Positions 9,717-18,529 of a stretch of 64,000 nt of DNA are shown piece after piece. The notes beneath the pieces were generated by a model, which was not told the DNA's origin, searched no databases, and worked only from the letters and a program-made list of their open reading frames with translations. Every line of letters starts with the position of its first letter. Position 1 is the stretch's first letter. The stretch spans positions 10,507 to 74,506 of the forward strand of contig JANXAC010000005.1 of NCBI GenBank assembly GCA_025061835.1. The letters are read 5' to 3'. Source of the DNA: Spirochaetota bacterium. GTDB lineage: Bacteria > Spirochaetota > Brevinematia > DTOW01. A program made the translations under genes and the position numbers.

Positions 9717-10757
9717 CTACTTGGTTGATTTTTTATTACTTTTAGGTATTTCTCTTGAATGATTTTCTGAAAACATGTTTATGATCTTGCCTTTCAGGTT
9801 TGGTATTCCCTCTCCTGTTAATGCTGATACTAGCAAAAAATCAAACTTCTTCTTTGGTAGTTCTTCTTTGACAAGTTCTATAACTATATCTACATTATTT
9901 CTCTCTTCTTGAGAGAGTAAGTCAATCTTATTTAGAACGGCAAATTTGATTTTATTCACAAGGGGCTTGTTATAACTCTTCAACTCCTTTAGTATGACTT
10001 TAGTTTTTTCTTCTGGTTTATCTGTGATGTCTAGGACAAGAATTATAAACTTCGTTCTTTCTATGTGTTTTAAAAATTCAAGTCCGAGTCCAGCACCTAG
10101 ATGAGCGTTTTGTATTATGCCTGGTATGTCTGCTACTACTATTCTTTTGTCTTGGTAAGGTATCACTCCTAGTACTGGTTCTAGAGTTGTGAAGGGATAA
10201 TCTGCGACTTTTGGTGTTGCGCTCGTAAGTTTTCTAATGATAGAAGACTTACCTGCGTTTGGGTATCCAACAAGTCCAACGTCTGCTATTAGTTTTAGGT
10301 CAAGTATTAGTCTTTTCTCTTCACCTTTTTCACCTTTTGTAAATTGAGTTGGTGCTTGATTTGTTGGACTTCTGAAGTGCCAATTCCCGAGCCCTCCTCT
10401 ACCACCTCTTGCTATTACAAAATTATCAATGTCTTTCATATCTACTATTAGTTTTCCAGTTTCCTCATCAATAACTTGAGTGCCTCTTGGAACCTCTATC
10501 ACTACATCCTCTCCGTCCGCTCCGTGCTTTTTACGTCCAGAACCATTCTCACCATCACCAGCCTTAAAAACTTGTCCTTCAAGTATGTGTGAAAGGGTAG
10601 AGAGATTAGGATTTACAACGATGATGCAATTACCACCTCTCCCTCCATCTCCACCGTCAGGGCCCCCTCTAGGAACATACTTTTCTCTTCTAAAAGAGAC
10701 GCAACCGTCACCTCCTCTCCCTGCTATAACCTTGATCTTTACAATATCTTTAAACAT
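9717..10757 (-). CDS. obgE: Ribosome-associated GTPase Obg
   Basis: Obg is an essential GTPase associated with 50S maturation. The N-terminal Obg fold is rich in glycine (GGRGG and GGDGC motifs, residues 1-158). The G domain follows with Walker A GYPNAGKSS near 164, switch II DIPGII near 213, and NKIDLL near 280. The length of 346 residues indicates that the C-terminal OCT domain is lacking, as in many Gram-negative Obg proteins. It lies two bases after holA on the same strand and is part of a lptE-like/holA/obgE transcription unit. Confidence 0.96.
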   Translation of the reverse strand: MFKDIVKIKVIAGRGGDGCVSFRREKYVPRGGPDGGDGGRGGNCIIVVNPNLSTLSHILEGQVFKAGDGENGSGRKKHGADGEDVVIEVPRGTQVIDEETGKLIVDMKDIDNFVIARGGRGGLGNWHFRSPTNQAPTQFTKGEKGEEKRLILDLKLIADVGLVGYPNAGKSSIIRKLTSATPKVADYPFTTLEPVLGVIPYQDKRIVVADIPGIIQNAHLGAGLGLEFLKHIERTKFIILVLDITDKPEEKTKVILKELKSYNKPLVNKIKFAVLNKIDLLSQEERNNVDIVIELVKEELPKKKFDFLLVSALTGEGIPNLKGKIINMFSENHSREIPKSNKKSTK

Positions 10758-10759
10758 AT

Positions 10760-11746
10760 CTAGAGCCTCTTTATTATAAAACTCTCAACACTTGAGAGTA
10801 TTATACTATCATTGCCCATTCTTATTGCTTTTTCAATATCTAAAACAAACTGGATTAGTGTCTTTATCTTATTTTCATCAACGCTATTTGATATCCTTTT
10901 CAAGTTGTTAAGTTCAAATGTTGATATGTCAAGTTGTTTTGTTATTTCACTATCTGGAGTATTTGATTTTAGTAATTTTTTGACCCTTACAAGTTTGTAT
11001 AGTTGAGAATAGATTAACTTACCTATAGCGAATATATCCTCTCCCTTTTCTAGTATATGGTTTAGCAACATAATTGCTCTATGCTTTTCGTTTTTTACAA
11101 GAGAACTGAGTAAGTCAAATATATTACCTTCACTTGATTTTTCTGAAAGCACACTTATAGCCTTATCACTAGGTATAAGTTCGTTGGGTTGGAAGTAACC
11201 TTTTATGTGTTTCACATCGTCAACAATCCCATCTATATTCTGACCGTTTCTTTCAATCAGAGTGTTTATGAGTTCGTTTGATGGTTGGATGTTGTATTTA
11301 GTCAATATGCTAGATATGTATCTAGGTAGTTCATTGTCAAAAACTTTCCAGAATACCTTTACAGTTCCACCAGAGTTCTCTATTGATGTTGATATTTGTT
11401 TGTCAAACCTATATGGAGATAAATTTGATGTAATTATAACAAGAGTTGTTGTGTCCTTGAATGTGCGTATCAGGTTGATTAACATCTCCTTTTCAGTTTT
11501 GAGTAAATTTTTGTCTAATTCTCTTAAGATTACGGCCCTTTCATTTGAGAATAAGGATGGTGTTTGAGTTATTTTTATAAAACTCTCTATTGATCCTTCA
11601 TCATAGTTAATTTTATGAATGTCAATAGGTTTCCCTTTTGAGAATTCGGATATGAGTTTGGAGATGAAAATATCCTTTTCAAAGTTATTCTCCCCCAATA
11701 GTAGGAATATTCCGTTTATTTGTTCTTTTGGATGTGCCTTGTTCAT
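10760..11746 (-). CDS. holA: DNA polymerase III delta subunit HolA
   Basis: HolA is the delta subunit of the clamp loader, opening the beta clamp. The pattern GIFLLLGENNFEKDIF near the N-terminus matches the degenerate ATPase-fold start of delta. A helical C-terminal domain follows (NIFDLLSSLVKNEKHRAIMLLN region). The product is about 328 residues. The ATG at 11746 sits 11 bases after GGAGG; ATG 11755 and GTG 11758 are also possible. The gene begins about 60 bases inside the upstream lipoprotein gene, an unusually long overlap. Linkage of holA to lptE is common in Gram-negative bacteria, which supports both calls. Confidence 0.88.
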   Translation of the reverse strand: MNKAHPKEQINGIFLLLGENNFEKDIFISKLISEFSKGKPIDIHKINYDEGSIESFIKITQTPSLFSNERAVILRELDKNLLKTEKEMLINLIRTFKDTTTLVIITSNLSPYRFDKQISTSIENSGGTVKVFWKVFDNELPRYISSILTKYNIQPSNELINTLIERNGQNIDGIVDDVKHIKGYFQPNELIPSDKAISVLSEKSSEGNIFDLLSSLVKNEKHRAIMLLNHILEKGEDIFAIGKLIYSQLYKLVRVKKLLKSNTPDSEITKQLDISTFELNNLKRISNSVDENKIKTLIQFVLDIEKAIRMGNDSIILSSVESFIIKRL

Positions 11747-12335
11747 TTGTTCCATCACCTCCGAAGATCCTTTGAATTATTCCGTCCTTGATTGTGTAAT
11801 AACCATAGTCTCCTTTCCAACCAGTTGATACAAAATATACAAAGTTTAGAGCTGTGATGTCAAAAAACTTGGTATTGAGACTGTCTATGACTACACTTCT
11901 ACTGAAAGGTTCATTCAAAACCTCGTTGTTTATATTCGTAGCGAATGTGTATGAAAAACTATGATTTGATAGTATTACCTTATTGTCAAGAGAAGTAATA
12001 CTTACACTCCCTATTAAGTCAAACCTAGCCTTGTTTGAATTACCATCTGGAGCAATAATGAAATTAAAGTCTAAAATCTCAAAGTCAATTAAGTGTTCAT
12101 AATTCTCATCATCAACTACAATATCTGTGTTTTTTAGGAAGTATTCTCTGACCAAGTTTATAAAGTATGATTGGTATTTGGTATCTATAAGGTTGAAGTT
12201 TTTTATTATCAACTTTACTCTACTCTTCTCCATCTTTTCTTCAATATTTCCAGACTCAAATCTAACATTTGACTCTCCCCAGCATCCTAATAGTAGAGAT
12301 AAACTGAGTATTAGAAAGCAAGTAATGATCCTCAT
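11685..12335 (-). CDS. Lipoprotein, probable LptE-like LPS-assembly protein
   Basis: The N-terminus has a lipoprotein signal ending in LLLGC near residue 18, so the mature protein should be lipid-anchored. The body of about 200 residues has the alternating strand and helix pattern of LptE (KLIIKNFNLIDTKY then YFINLVREYF, and later strand pairs). No decisive motif exists for LptE, so the call rests on the lipobox, size and position directly before holA, where lptE often lies. GAGGAAG precedes the ATG. The tail overlaps the start of holA by about 60 bases. Confidence 0.6.
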   Translation of the reverse strand: MRIITCFLILSLSLLLGCWGESNVRFESGNIEEKMEKSRVKLIIKNFNLIDTKYQSYFINLVREYFLKNTDIVVDDENYEHLIDFEILDFNFIIAPDGNSNKARFDLIGSVSITSLDNKVILSNHSFSYTFATNINNEVLNEPFSRSVVIDSLNTKFFDITALNFVYFVSTGWKGDYGYYTIKDGIIQRIFGGDGTNEQGTSKRTNKRNIPTIGGE

Positions 12336-12527
12336 TTTTCTTCCTCAAAATAAATAGTTAAAGGTATATACAATATATTACGATTTTACTCTCCTAATGA
12401 TAATTATAACAAAAAACCTTGCTAAAACAGTAATTTCTTTGATACCATTTTTGAATGCTGTTGATAAAATTGAAAAAGAGTTGTATATCTTGTTTATACT
12501 TAACCATAACTCAAGTTAGGAGCTATT

Positions 12528-13373
12528 ATGGGTGATGATAAAAAGAAGAAGACTCTTAAGGAAATCATTATTGACAACTTAAGAGTAGTTGGTGAGGCTT
12601 ATTTGATTGCTTTTGTGATAAGACTACTGCTTCTTGAGGCATTTGCTATACCAACCGGTTCAATGATACCTACTATTATGGTAGGTGATAGGATAGTCGT
12701 TATAAAACCAACTTACGGTATAAACTTCCCGATAGTTAATTTGAAGACACCCGGGTTTTATACACCGCAAAGGGGAGATATAATTGTCTTCAAAAATCCT
12801 ACCTACAGGTCTCCGGGTTTCTTCAGAGAGATAGTCACACTACTGACTTTTTCTGTAATAAATATTGACAATGAACCAAAGTATTTTGTCAAGAGAGTGA
12901 TTGGGATACCAGGAGACAAGGTAGATATTATAAGCAATCAAATCTACATAAACGGGAAGCCGATTGAAAGAGAGGTTATAGACAAACAGAATGGATGGAC
13001 ATATTACAGAGAGAGTATAGACGGTGTGAGTTGGATTACTAGGTCTAGGAGTGAGGTGAATTTTGAGGATGGAGTGATTAGAAATTTCCATATATCAAAC
13101 TTGTACTATATTTACGATGGTAGTTCAAGACTTTTGTTAATGTCTCAAGGTGTTCCAGAGCAATATCTGCCTAATCTAGACTACTTCAACGATGTACAGG
13201 AAATTTTGTCTTCCTTGAAGCAAAACAAGATACCTGAGGGCTATTACTTTACTATGGGGGATAATAGAGATGAGAGTAGTGATAGTAGATACTGGGGACT
13301 TGTTCCTATTGAGTTAGTAGTAGGAAAGGGAGTTTTAAGGTTTTGGCCTCCTGACAGGGTCGGGGGACTTTGA
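12528..13373 (+). CDS. lepB: Signal peptidase I
   Basis: LepB is the membrane-bound serine protease that removes signal peptides from exported proteins. The N-terminal membrane segment (about residues 15-35) leads into the catalytic Ser motif IPTGSMIPTI near residue 46. The catalytic Lys motif FVKRVIGIPGD is near 125, and the C-terminal box MGDNRDESSDSRYWG near 245. An insertion between the boxes (about 155-230) brings the length to 281 residues. A Shine-Dalgarno (TAGGAG) precedes the ATG. The stop codon overlaps the -35 box of the downstream hisS promoter. Confidence 0.95.
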   Translation: MGDDKKKKTLKEIIIDNLRVVGEAYLIAFVIRLLLLEAFAIPTGSMIPTIMVGDRIVVIKPTYGINFPIVNLKTPGFYTPQRGDIIVFKNPTYRSPGFFREIVTLLTFSVINIDNEPKYFVKRVIGIPGDKVDIISNQIYINGKPIEREVIDKQNGWTYYRESIDGVSWITRSRSEVNFEDGVIRNFHISNLYYIYDGSSRLLLMSQGVPEQYLPNLDYFNDVQEILSSLKQNKIPEGYYFTMGDNRDESSDSRYWGLVPIELVVGKGVLRFWPPDRVGGL

Positions 13374-13399
13374 AGAGTTTGGTAAGCATTTGTTATAAT
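13370..13399 (+). promoter_or_regulatory. hisS promoter, predicted leaderless
   Basis: TTGAAG (13370-13375), an 18-bp spacer and TATAAT (13394-13399) form a near-consensus promoter. The hisS ATG is at 13408, eight bases after the -10 box, so transcription should begin on or next to the start codon. There is no Shine-Dalgarno. Confidence 0.65.
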
Positions 13400-13407
13400 T
13401 TGGTTTT

Positions 13408-14673
13408 ATGGATGAGAGATTTTCAAGATTGAGAGGATTTCTTGATATTTTTGGAGAGGATTTGACCTACTTTGAGTTGATAGAGAGTGTATTTAGAAAG
13501 TATTCTGTTCTGTATGGTTTTAATGAGTTGAAGACACCAATTCTTGAGAGGACCGAACTTTTTGTAAGGGGCATCGGTGAGGGAAGTGATATAGTAAGGA
13601 AGGAGATGTTTTCGTTTGAGGATAGGGGAGGTAGAAGCGTAACTTTAAGACCAGAAGGTACTGCATCGGTTGTTAGAGCGCTTCTTGAAAACAATCTTAT
13701 AAATGAACCAAGGTTTCAAAAGGTATTTTATGTAGGCCCTATGTTTAGGGCAGAGCGTCCTCAGGCAGGTAGGTTGAGACAGTTTCATCAAGTTGGAGTT
13801 GAGTGGTTTGGTGTGGATGATCCAATTATTGATGTTGAGGTTGTGTCTTTAGTTTTTGATATACTCTTTGAACTTGGACTAGTTGAGAGAAGCGAACTAG
13901 TGATAAACAGTGTAGGGTGTGATGTATGTAGCCCGAATTACAAAAGAGAACTTGAGATATTCTTTGATACTCACTATAATGAGTTTTGTGATGATTGTAA
14001 GCAGAGAAGAGAGAAAAATATCTTGAGGGTTTTTGATTGTAAGAATGAAAAGTGTCAGACATTATTGAAAGAGGCAACAAAGATAACCAGTAGTATTTGT
14101 GATGTATGTCGTTTTCACCTTGACACTCTTGAAAGATATGTTTCAAGGTTAGGGATAAGGTATAGGATTGATGAGTCTTTGGTTAGAGGACTTGACTACT
14201 ATACTAGGAATGTTTTTGAAGTGAGGTATCAAGGTATTGGGTCTCAAAATGCGATTGCAGGGGGTGGTAGGTATAATGGTCTGGTTTCTGAATTTGGGGG
14301 ACCGAATGTACCTGCTTTTGGTTTTGCTATGGGTATTGAGAGAACTATGCTAGCCCTGAAGGAGGTTAGAAAGCCTAACTATTCAAAAACCGTTGCAGTA
14401 TGTACGATTTCTGGTAATGAAGTTGAGTATGCTTTCAAGGTTGTGAAAATACTAAGAAGCAATGGTTTGATATCAAATCTGTTGTCCTATCTAGGTAGTA
14501 TAAGTAAGCAATTCAAATTTGCAAACAGGCTAGGAGCAAAGTTAGTCGTTGTAATAGGCGAGAATGAGGTTAAAGAGAATAAAGTTTCAATCAAAGATAT
14601 GGACACTGGAGAGCAAACTTCAGTCTCGCTAGATGGTTTAGTTAATTACATAATAACTAACATTTCATCATAG
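13408..14673 (+). CDS. hisS: Histidyl-tRNA synthetase
   Basis: HisRS charges tRNA-His. Class II motif 2 and family motifs are clear: TLRPEGTASVVRA near residue 77, PMFRAERPQAGRLRQFHQVGVE spread over motif 2, and the His-specific LVRGLDYYTRNVFEV near 255. GGGRYNGL near 290 and GFAMGIERTML near 308 complete the core; the anticodon-binding domain fills the last 100 residues. The cysteine-rich insertion (CDVC, CDDC and others, about 170-235) occurs in many bacterial HisRS. The length is 421 residues. The ATG lacks a Shine-Dalgarno and lies directly behind a strong -10 box. Confidence 0.96.
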   Translation: MDERFSRLRGFLDIFGEDLTYFELIESVFRKYSVLYGFNELKTPILERTELFVRGIGEGSDIVRKEMFSFEDRGGRSVTLRPEGTASVVRALLENNLINEPRFQKVFYVGPMFRAERPQAGRLRQFHQVGVEWFGVDDPIIDVEVVSLVFDILFELGLVERSELVINSVGCDVCSPNYKRELEIFFDTHYNEFCDDCKQRREKNILRVFDCKNEKCQTLLKEATKITSSICDVCRFHLDTLERYVSRLGIRYRIDESLVRGLDYYTRNVFEVRYQGIGSQNAIAGGGRYNGLVSEFGGPNVPAFGFAMGIERTMLALKEVRKPNYSKTVAVCTISGNEVEYAFKVVKILRSNGLISNLLSYLGSISKQFKFANRLGAKLVVVIGENEVKENKVSIKDMDTGEQTSVSLDGLVNYIITNISS

Positions 14674-14764
14674 AATGGATTAATTCAAGCTGAAGCAATG
14701 GAGAGCAAGTAGGGTAGGCTAGAATAATTGTTTGACTTTTACTAGAAGTTGACAATTAAGTCTG

Positions 14765-15886
14765 CTAGAGTTTTCTAAAGAACTCTTTGATCTTTTCGGT
14801 AACGTATTCTATTTCTTTGTCCTTTAGACCTGGGAAGATGGGGAGCGATAGAACTTCTTTTGATGATTTTTCAGAGTTTGGAAGATCTCCTTCCTTGTAT
14901 CCTAGGTAGGAGAAACATTTCTGAAGATGTAGAGGTAGAGGATAGTATATTTCGCTACCTATACCACTTTCTGCTAGAAATGATCTTAGTTTATCTCTGT
15001 ATTTGGGTATTCTGATTGTATATTGGTGGTAAACATGTTTTGCGTATTTGGGTTCTTTAGGAAGGAATATGAGTTCCTTGTTTTGCAGGTCCTCAAGGAT
15101 GGTATTATATTTTCTTGCAATCTCTCTTCTTTCGTTGTTGTTTTGTTCCAGTCTTTCCATTCTTATCCTTATGTATAAAGCTTGTATTTCATCAAGTCTT
15201 CCATTAATTCCTAGATAATCATGGTAATAGCGCTTCTCGGAACCGTGAACTCTTAACATTCTGACCTTTCGGGCTATATCTGGGTCATTAGTTGAGACTG
15301 CACCACCGTCTCCAGCGCCACCAAGGTTCTTGGTAGGATAGAATGATATACATCCTGTTATTCCGAAAGTACCTGTTTTTATTCCTTTATACTCTGCACC
15401 TATTGCCTGAGCATTGTCTTCAATGACTTTAGCATTGTATTCCTTTGCAATCTGAGATATTGTGTCAATTTCTGATGGACATCCATACAGATGAACTGGG
15501 ATTATTGCTTTCGTTTTAGGTGAAATTTTCTTACTGATTTCTTCTGTTGAAATATTATAAGTTTCTAGTTCAATGTCAGCAAATACTGGTTTAGCGTATA
15601 GCCTTGCAACACTGCTTGCAGTTGCGTAGAATGTAAATGATGGAACTATAACTTCATCTTCTGGTCTTATGTCTATTGCCATAAGAGAGATGAGTAGTGC
15701 ATCAGTTCCAGAAGAAACTCCAATTACATCATGAACGTTGAGATAACTTTTCAAACCTTCTTCAAGTTGTTTTACATTCTTACCTAGTATGAAGGATTGA
15801 GTATCAAATACTTCTTCAACTTCCCTTATAAATCTCCGTCTAATGAGTTTATACTCACGGGTGAGGTCAAGAAGTGGAACATTCAT
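14765..15886 (-). CDS. DegT/DnrJ/EryC1/StrS family PLP aminotransferase
   Basis: This is a fold-type I PLP enzyme that typically aminates a keto-sugar nucleotide for LPS, glycan or antibiotic sugars. GVSSGTDALLISLMA near residue 57 binds the phosphate, VEDNAQAIGAEY near 158 has the PLP-ring Asp, and FYPTKNLGGAGDGGAV near 185 contains the Schiff-base Lys. The length of 373 residues is typical. The start codon is three bases after the rpmG stop, so it is cotranscribed with rpmG and tRNA-Thr, an odd partner for these translation genes. The substrate cannot be assigned because no sugar-nucleotide genes are adjacent. Confidence 0.9.
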   Translation of the reverse strand: MNVPLLDLTREYKLIRRRFIREVEEVFDTQSFILGKNVKQLEEGLKSYLNVHDVIGVSSGTDALLISLMAIDIRPEDEVIVPSFTFYATASSVARLYAKPVFADIELETYNISTEEISKKISPKTKAIIPVHLYGCPSEIDTISQIAKEYNAKVIEDNAQAIGAEYKGIKTGTFGITGCISFYPTKNLGGAGDGGAVSTNDPDIARKVRMLRVHGSEKRYYHDYLGINGRLDEIQALYIRIRMERLEQNNNERREIARKYNTILEDLQNKELIFLPKEPKYAKHVYHQYTIRIPKYRDKLRSFLAESGIGSEIYYPLPLHLQKCFSYLGYKEGDLPNSEKSSKEVLSLPIFPGLKDKEIEYVTEKIKEFFRKL

Positions 15887-15889
15887 TTT

Positions 15890-16045
15890 TTATGCTTTGC
15901 CTTCCTTATGAATAGTTCTTTTATTACACTTGGGGCAGTATTTTTTCAACTCTAACTTTTCTCTTTGTATCTTTTTAGACTTTCTTGTGTAATAATTCTT
16001 ACTCTTACATTCTTGACAGACCATAGATATAACATCAGTAGCCAT
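15890..16045 (-). CDS. rpmG: 50S ribosomal protein L33
   Basis: The 51-residue basic product starts MATDVISMVCQEC and has two zinc-binding pairs, CQEC and CPKC, typical of the zinc (C+) form of L33. An AGGAG Shine-Dalgarno lies nine bases ahead of the ATG. It is 15 bases downstream of tRNA-Thr on the same strand. In many bacteria rpmG is followed by secE and nusG; here the next gene is a DegT aminotransferase, so that linkage is broken. Confidence 0.93.
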   Translation of the reverse strand: MATDVISMVCQECKSKNYYTRKSKKIQREKLELKKYCPKCNKRTIHKEGKA

Positions 16046-16060
16046 GTTTTTCTCCTAATG

Positions 16061-16134
16061 AGCCCAGGATCGGACTCGAACCGACGACCTCTTCCTTACC
16101 AAGGAAGTGCTCTAACCTACTGAGCTACCTGGGC
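16061..16134 (-). tRNA. tRNA-Thr (anticodon GGT)
   Basis: The minus strand folds into a full cloverleaf. The 7-bp acceptor stem is GCCCAGG/CCTGGGC. The anticodon stem CTTCC/GGAAG has loop TTGGTAA, giving anticodon GGT. The T-arm has the standard TTCGAGT loop. The CCA end is not encoded. It lies just upstream of rpmG and is probably cotranscribed with it. Confidence 0.96.
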
Positions 16135-16247
16135 TTACAATAAAAATTATAAAAGCCTTAAACTGATTATTTCAAAGTTTTATGAAATCGGAATTTTAAA
16201 GAATCTATTATGTTGTTTGTATTCTTTCTGTTCTGGAAGTGTAGCAG

Positions 16248-16271
16248 ACTCAATTTGTAATCAAATTGAGT
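16248..16271 (-). terminator. Hairpin after the vor beta-subunit gene
   Basis: ACTCAATTTG-TAAT-CAAATTGAGT is a perfect 10-bp stem with a 4-base loop, placed one base after the stop codon of the beta-subunit gene. There is no clear U-run, so it may be a weak terminator or an mRNA-stabilising hairpin. It marks the end of the operon where a gamma gene might have been expected. Confidence 0.5.
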
Positions 16272-16272
16272 A

Positions 16273-17028
16273 TTACTTTATGTTAGGATACTTATCTTTG
16301 TAAACTCCGAGCGGAAAGAACTTTGTCATCTCACTCTCTATCCATTTGTTGGCTTCAACTGGGTTGAGATGCCATTCATTCGGACAACCACTGAGAATTT
16401 CAACGAAAGTGTATCCTTTGTTTTCCATTTGTAGTTTGAAAGCCTTCTTTATTGCTTGTTTAGTTTTGAAGATTGTTTCTGTTGATGTAACTTCAGTTCT
16501 CTCAACATATACTGGTGCTTCAAGGAATGCTATCATTTCTGCTATTCTCATAGGGTAGCCTTCATTTGAAGGGTCTCTTCCATTGGGTGAAGTTCGTGTT
16601 ATCTGTCCTGGTAAGGTTGTTGGTGCTGTTTGACCTCCAGTCATTCCATACGTTGCGTTGTTTATGAATATGATGGTAATATTCTCTCCTCTGTTTGCTG
16701 CGTGTAATGTTTCAGCAAGCCCTATCGCGGCAAGATCACCATCACCTTGGTATCCAAAGACTATTAATTCTGGTCTTGATCTCTTTATGCCAGTAGCGAC
16801 TGCACCGACTCTACCGTGTGCTGCTTCACACATATCTATATCCCAGTATTCATAAGCGTTAACTGCACATCCAACGGGTGCTATTCCAACTGTTCTTTCT
16901 CTTATTCCAAGTTCATCAATCACCTCTGCAATCAATCTATGAACCACACCATGACCACAACCTGGGCAATAGTGTGTCTTCGCATCTGTCATCGTTTTAG
17001 GTTTATCAAAGATAAGTTTTAGTTCCAT
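16273..17028 (-). CDS. 2-oxoacid:ferredoxin oxidoreductase, beta (TPP) subunit
   Basis: The TPP-binding subunit of a VorB/KorB-type oxidoreductase that decarboxylates 2-oxoacids to acyl-CoA and reduces ferredoxin. HYCPGCGHGVVHR near residue 18 is the Fe-S/TPP subunit signature. The TPP-Mg motif is GDGDLAAIG near 95 with NNATYGMTGGQ near 122. The length of 251 residues is that of a separate beta chain. It follows the alpha gene after 11 bases. Sequence features resemble 2-oxoisovalerate and 2-oxoglutarate types more than pyruvate types, but substrate is not certain. Confidence 0.9.
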   Translation of the reverse strand: MELKLIFDKPKTMTDAKTHYCPGCGHGVVHRLIAEVIDELGIRERTVGIAPVGCAVNAYEYWDIDMCEAAHGRVGAVATGIKRSRPELIVFGYQGDGDLAAIGLAETLHAANRGENITIIFINNATYGMTGGQTAPTTLPGQITRTSPNGRDPSNEGYPMRIAEMIAFLEAPVYVERTEVTSTETIFKTKQAIKKAFKLQMENKGYTFVEILSGCPNEWHLNPVEANKWIESEMTKFFPLGVYKDKYPNIK

Positions 17029-17039
17029 AAAATACCTCC

Positions 17040-18101
17040 TTAAACTTTTATTCTTAAAATTTCCAAAGTATGCTCAACGATGCTTTTTTCTTCAGGTAAT
17101 GCTCCACCCATCCTCCCGTAAAAATAAACAGGTTTATAATCTTTAACAGATAGCCTTACATCTTCAACCATCTGTCCTGCACTCATCTCAACTACTAAAA
17201 ATCCTTTGAGATGTTTTTGTAGTGCTAGTTCCATAAGCCTATATTCTGGGAATGGGAAAGCAGATTGTATTCTAAATGTTCCTACTTTTCTTCCTTCTTC
17301 TCTCATCTTTTTAGTTATTGCTTTACATATTCTAGCTGGTGTTCCGTAAGCGACAAGTATAACCTCCGCATCTTCTGTCATGTATTCCTCATACATCACA
17401 AACTCTGCCTTTATCCTCGCGTATTTCTGCTGAAGTCTAATATTGTTAAGTTCAACACCGTTATCATCAAGCCATAGTGTTCTGACAACATTTTTGGGTC
17501 TTCCTTTTGCCCCTGTTAGAGCCCATGGTTTATCATACACCTTTGGAACATAATTTTGGGGGAACTCTGCTGGTTCAACCATTTGACCTACTATCCCATC
17601 AACAAGTATTAAGACGGGTATTAGATATTTGTCTGCAAGATCAAATCCAAGTATTGTAAAGTCAATCATTTCTTGGACATATGCTGGTGTCAAAACAATT
17701 AGCTTATAATCACCATGTCCTCCGCCTTTAACTGCTTGAAAGTAATCACCCTGTGCTCCTGCTATATTACCAAGACCTGGTCCTCCTCTCATTATATTAG
17801 CAATAACACACGGCAAGTGTCCTGCAGCAAGGTATGATACACCTTCCTGCATAAGACTAAAACCAGGTGATGATGTTGTAGTCATTGTTCTAACACCAGT
17901 TGCGGCAGCACCGAAAACCATGTTTATAGCCGCAGTTTCACTTTCTGCTTGGATAAAAACTCCTCCAACTTCTTTCATCCTTCTAGCCATATATGCGGTT
18001 ATCTCGTTTTGGGGAGTTATGGGGTATCCGAAGTAATGCCTGCAACCTGCAATTATTGCTGCTTCAGAAAGTGCATCATTTCCTTTTACAAATTGTTTCA
18101 T
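17040..18101 (-). CDS. vorB: 2-oxoacid:ferredoxin oxidoreductase, alpha subunit (VorB-type)
   Basis: The alpha subunit carries the pyrimidine-binding part of the 2-oxoacid:ferredoxin oxidoreductase. KGNDALSEAAIIAGC near the N-terminus, FGYPITPQNEI near residue 24, and MTTTSSPGFSLMQEG near 73 are typical. The order delta-alpha-beta fits 3-methyl-2-oxobutanoate (branched-chain) oxidoreductases. The length of 353 residues is normal. A Shine-Dalgarno (TAGGAGG) precedes the ATG, eight bases after the delta gene. Related enzymes oxidise 2-oxoglutarate, so the substrate is a best guess. Confidence 0.88.
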   Translation of the reverse strand: MKQFVKGNDALSEAAIIAGCRHYFGYPITPQNEITAYMARRMKEVGGVFIQAESETAAINMVFGAAATGVRTMTTTSSPGFSLMQEGVSYLAAGHLPCVIANIMRGGPGLGNIAGAQGDYFQAVKGGGHGDYKLIVLTPAYVQEMIDFTILGFDLADKYLIPVLILVDGIVGQMVEPAEFPQNYVPKVYDKPWALTGAKGRPKNVVRTLWLDDNGVELNNIRLQQKYARIKAEFVMYEEYMTEDAEVILVAYGTPARICKAITKKMREEGRKVGTFRIQSAFPFPEYRLMELALQKHLKGFLVVEMSAGQMVEDVRLSVKDYKPVYFYGRMGGALPEEKSIVEHTLEILRIKV

Positions 18102-18109
18102 ACAACCTC

Positions 18110-18373
18110 CTAATCTATAGGTCCAGCAATAACTTCCTGACCCATATATACTCTTATCGCTAGGTCAGGACATACAGCAGCACACTTCTTACAACCAGTG
18201 CATTTCTCATTGAATGTTGGTTCAACATATATCCATCCCTTTGAATTGAATTTACCACTCACATCTATGACATTTTCAGGACATTCGTAGACACAGAGAA
18301 GACATCCTTTACACCTTTCAGGTATCACCTCTATGAAGGTTGAGATAATCTTGTCTTTCACTATTCTTTCCAT
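18110..18373 (-). CDS. 2-oxoacid:ferredoxin oxidoreductase, delta subunit (2x[4Fe-4S])
   Basis: A small ferredoxin-like subunit of 87 residues with two Cys motifs, CKGCLLCVYECP near residue 20 and CTGCKKCAAVCP near 58, each able to hold a [4Fe-4S] cluster. It passes electrons from the alpha-beta core to soluble ferredoxin. It is first in the delta-alpha-beta operon, with a promoter and an AGAGG Shine-Dalgarno ahead. Confidence 0.9.
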   Translation of the reverse strand: MERIVKDKIISTFIEVIPERCKGCLLCVYECPENVIDVSGKFNSKGWIYVEPTFNEKCTGCKKCAAVCPDLAIRVYMGQEVIAGPID

Positions 18374-18392
18374 AAAAACCTCTTGTGGAGGT

Positions 18393-18422
18393 ATAGTAAA
18401 GTAGTTAATTATAAAAAGTCAA
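18393..18422 (-). promoter_or_regulatory. vor operon promoter
   Basis: On the minus strand TTGACT, an 18-bp spacer and TACTAT lie about 20 bases before the delta-subunit start. This fits a sigma-70-type promoter with a normal leader and Shine-Dalgarno. Confidence 0.5.
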
Positions 18423-18529
18423 GCACCATCAAAAAAACCGATAAAATCGCATAAAAATTAACCTTATCAAGTTTTTATTTTGATGAAAAAGAAGATTTTG
18501 TTTTTCATATTCCTTTATCATCAAATATT

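Noticed and set aside
16248-16271. Hairpin as an attachment site of a mobile element beside tRNA-Thr
   Set aside because: No direct repeat of the tRNA end and no integrase gene are nearby; it sits at the end of the vor operon instead.
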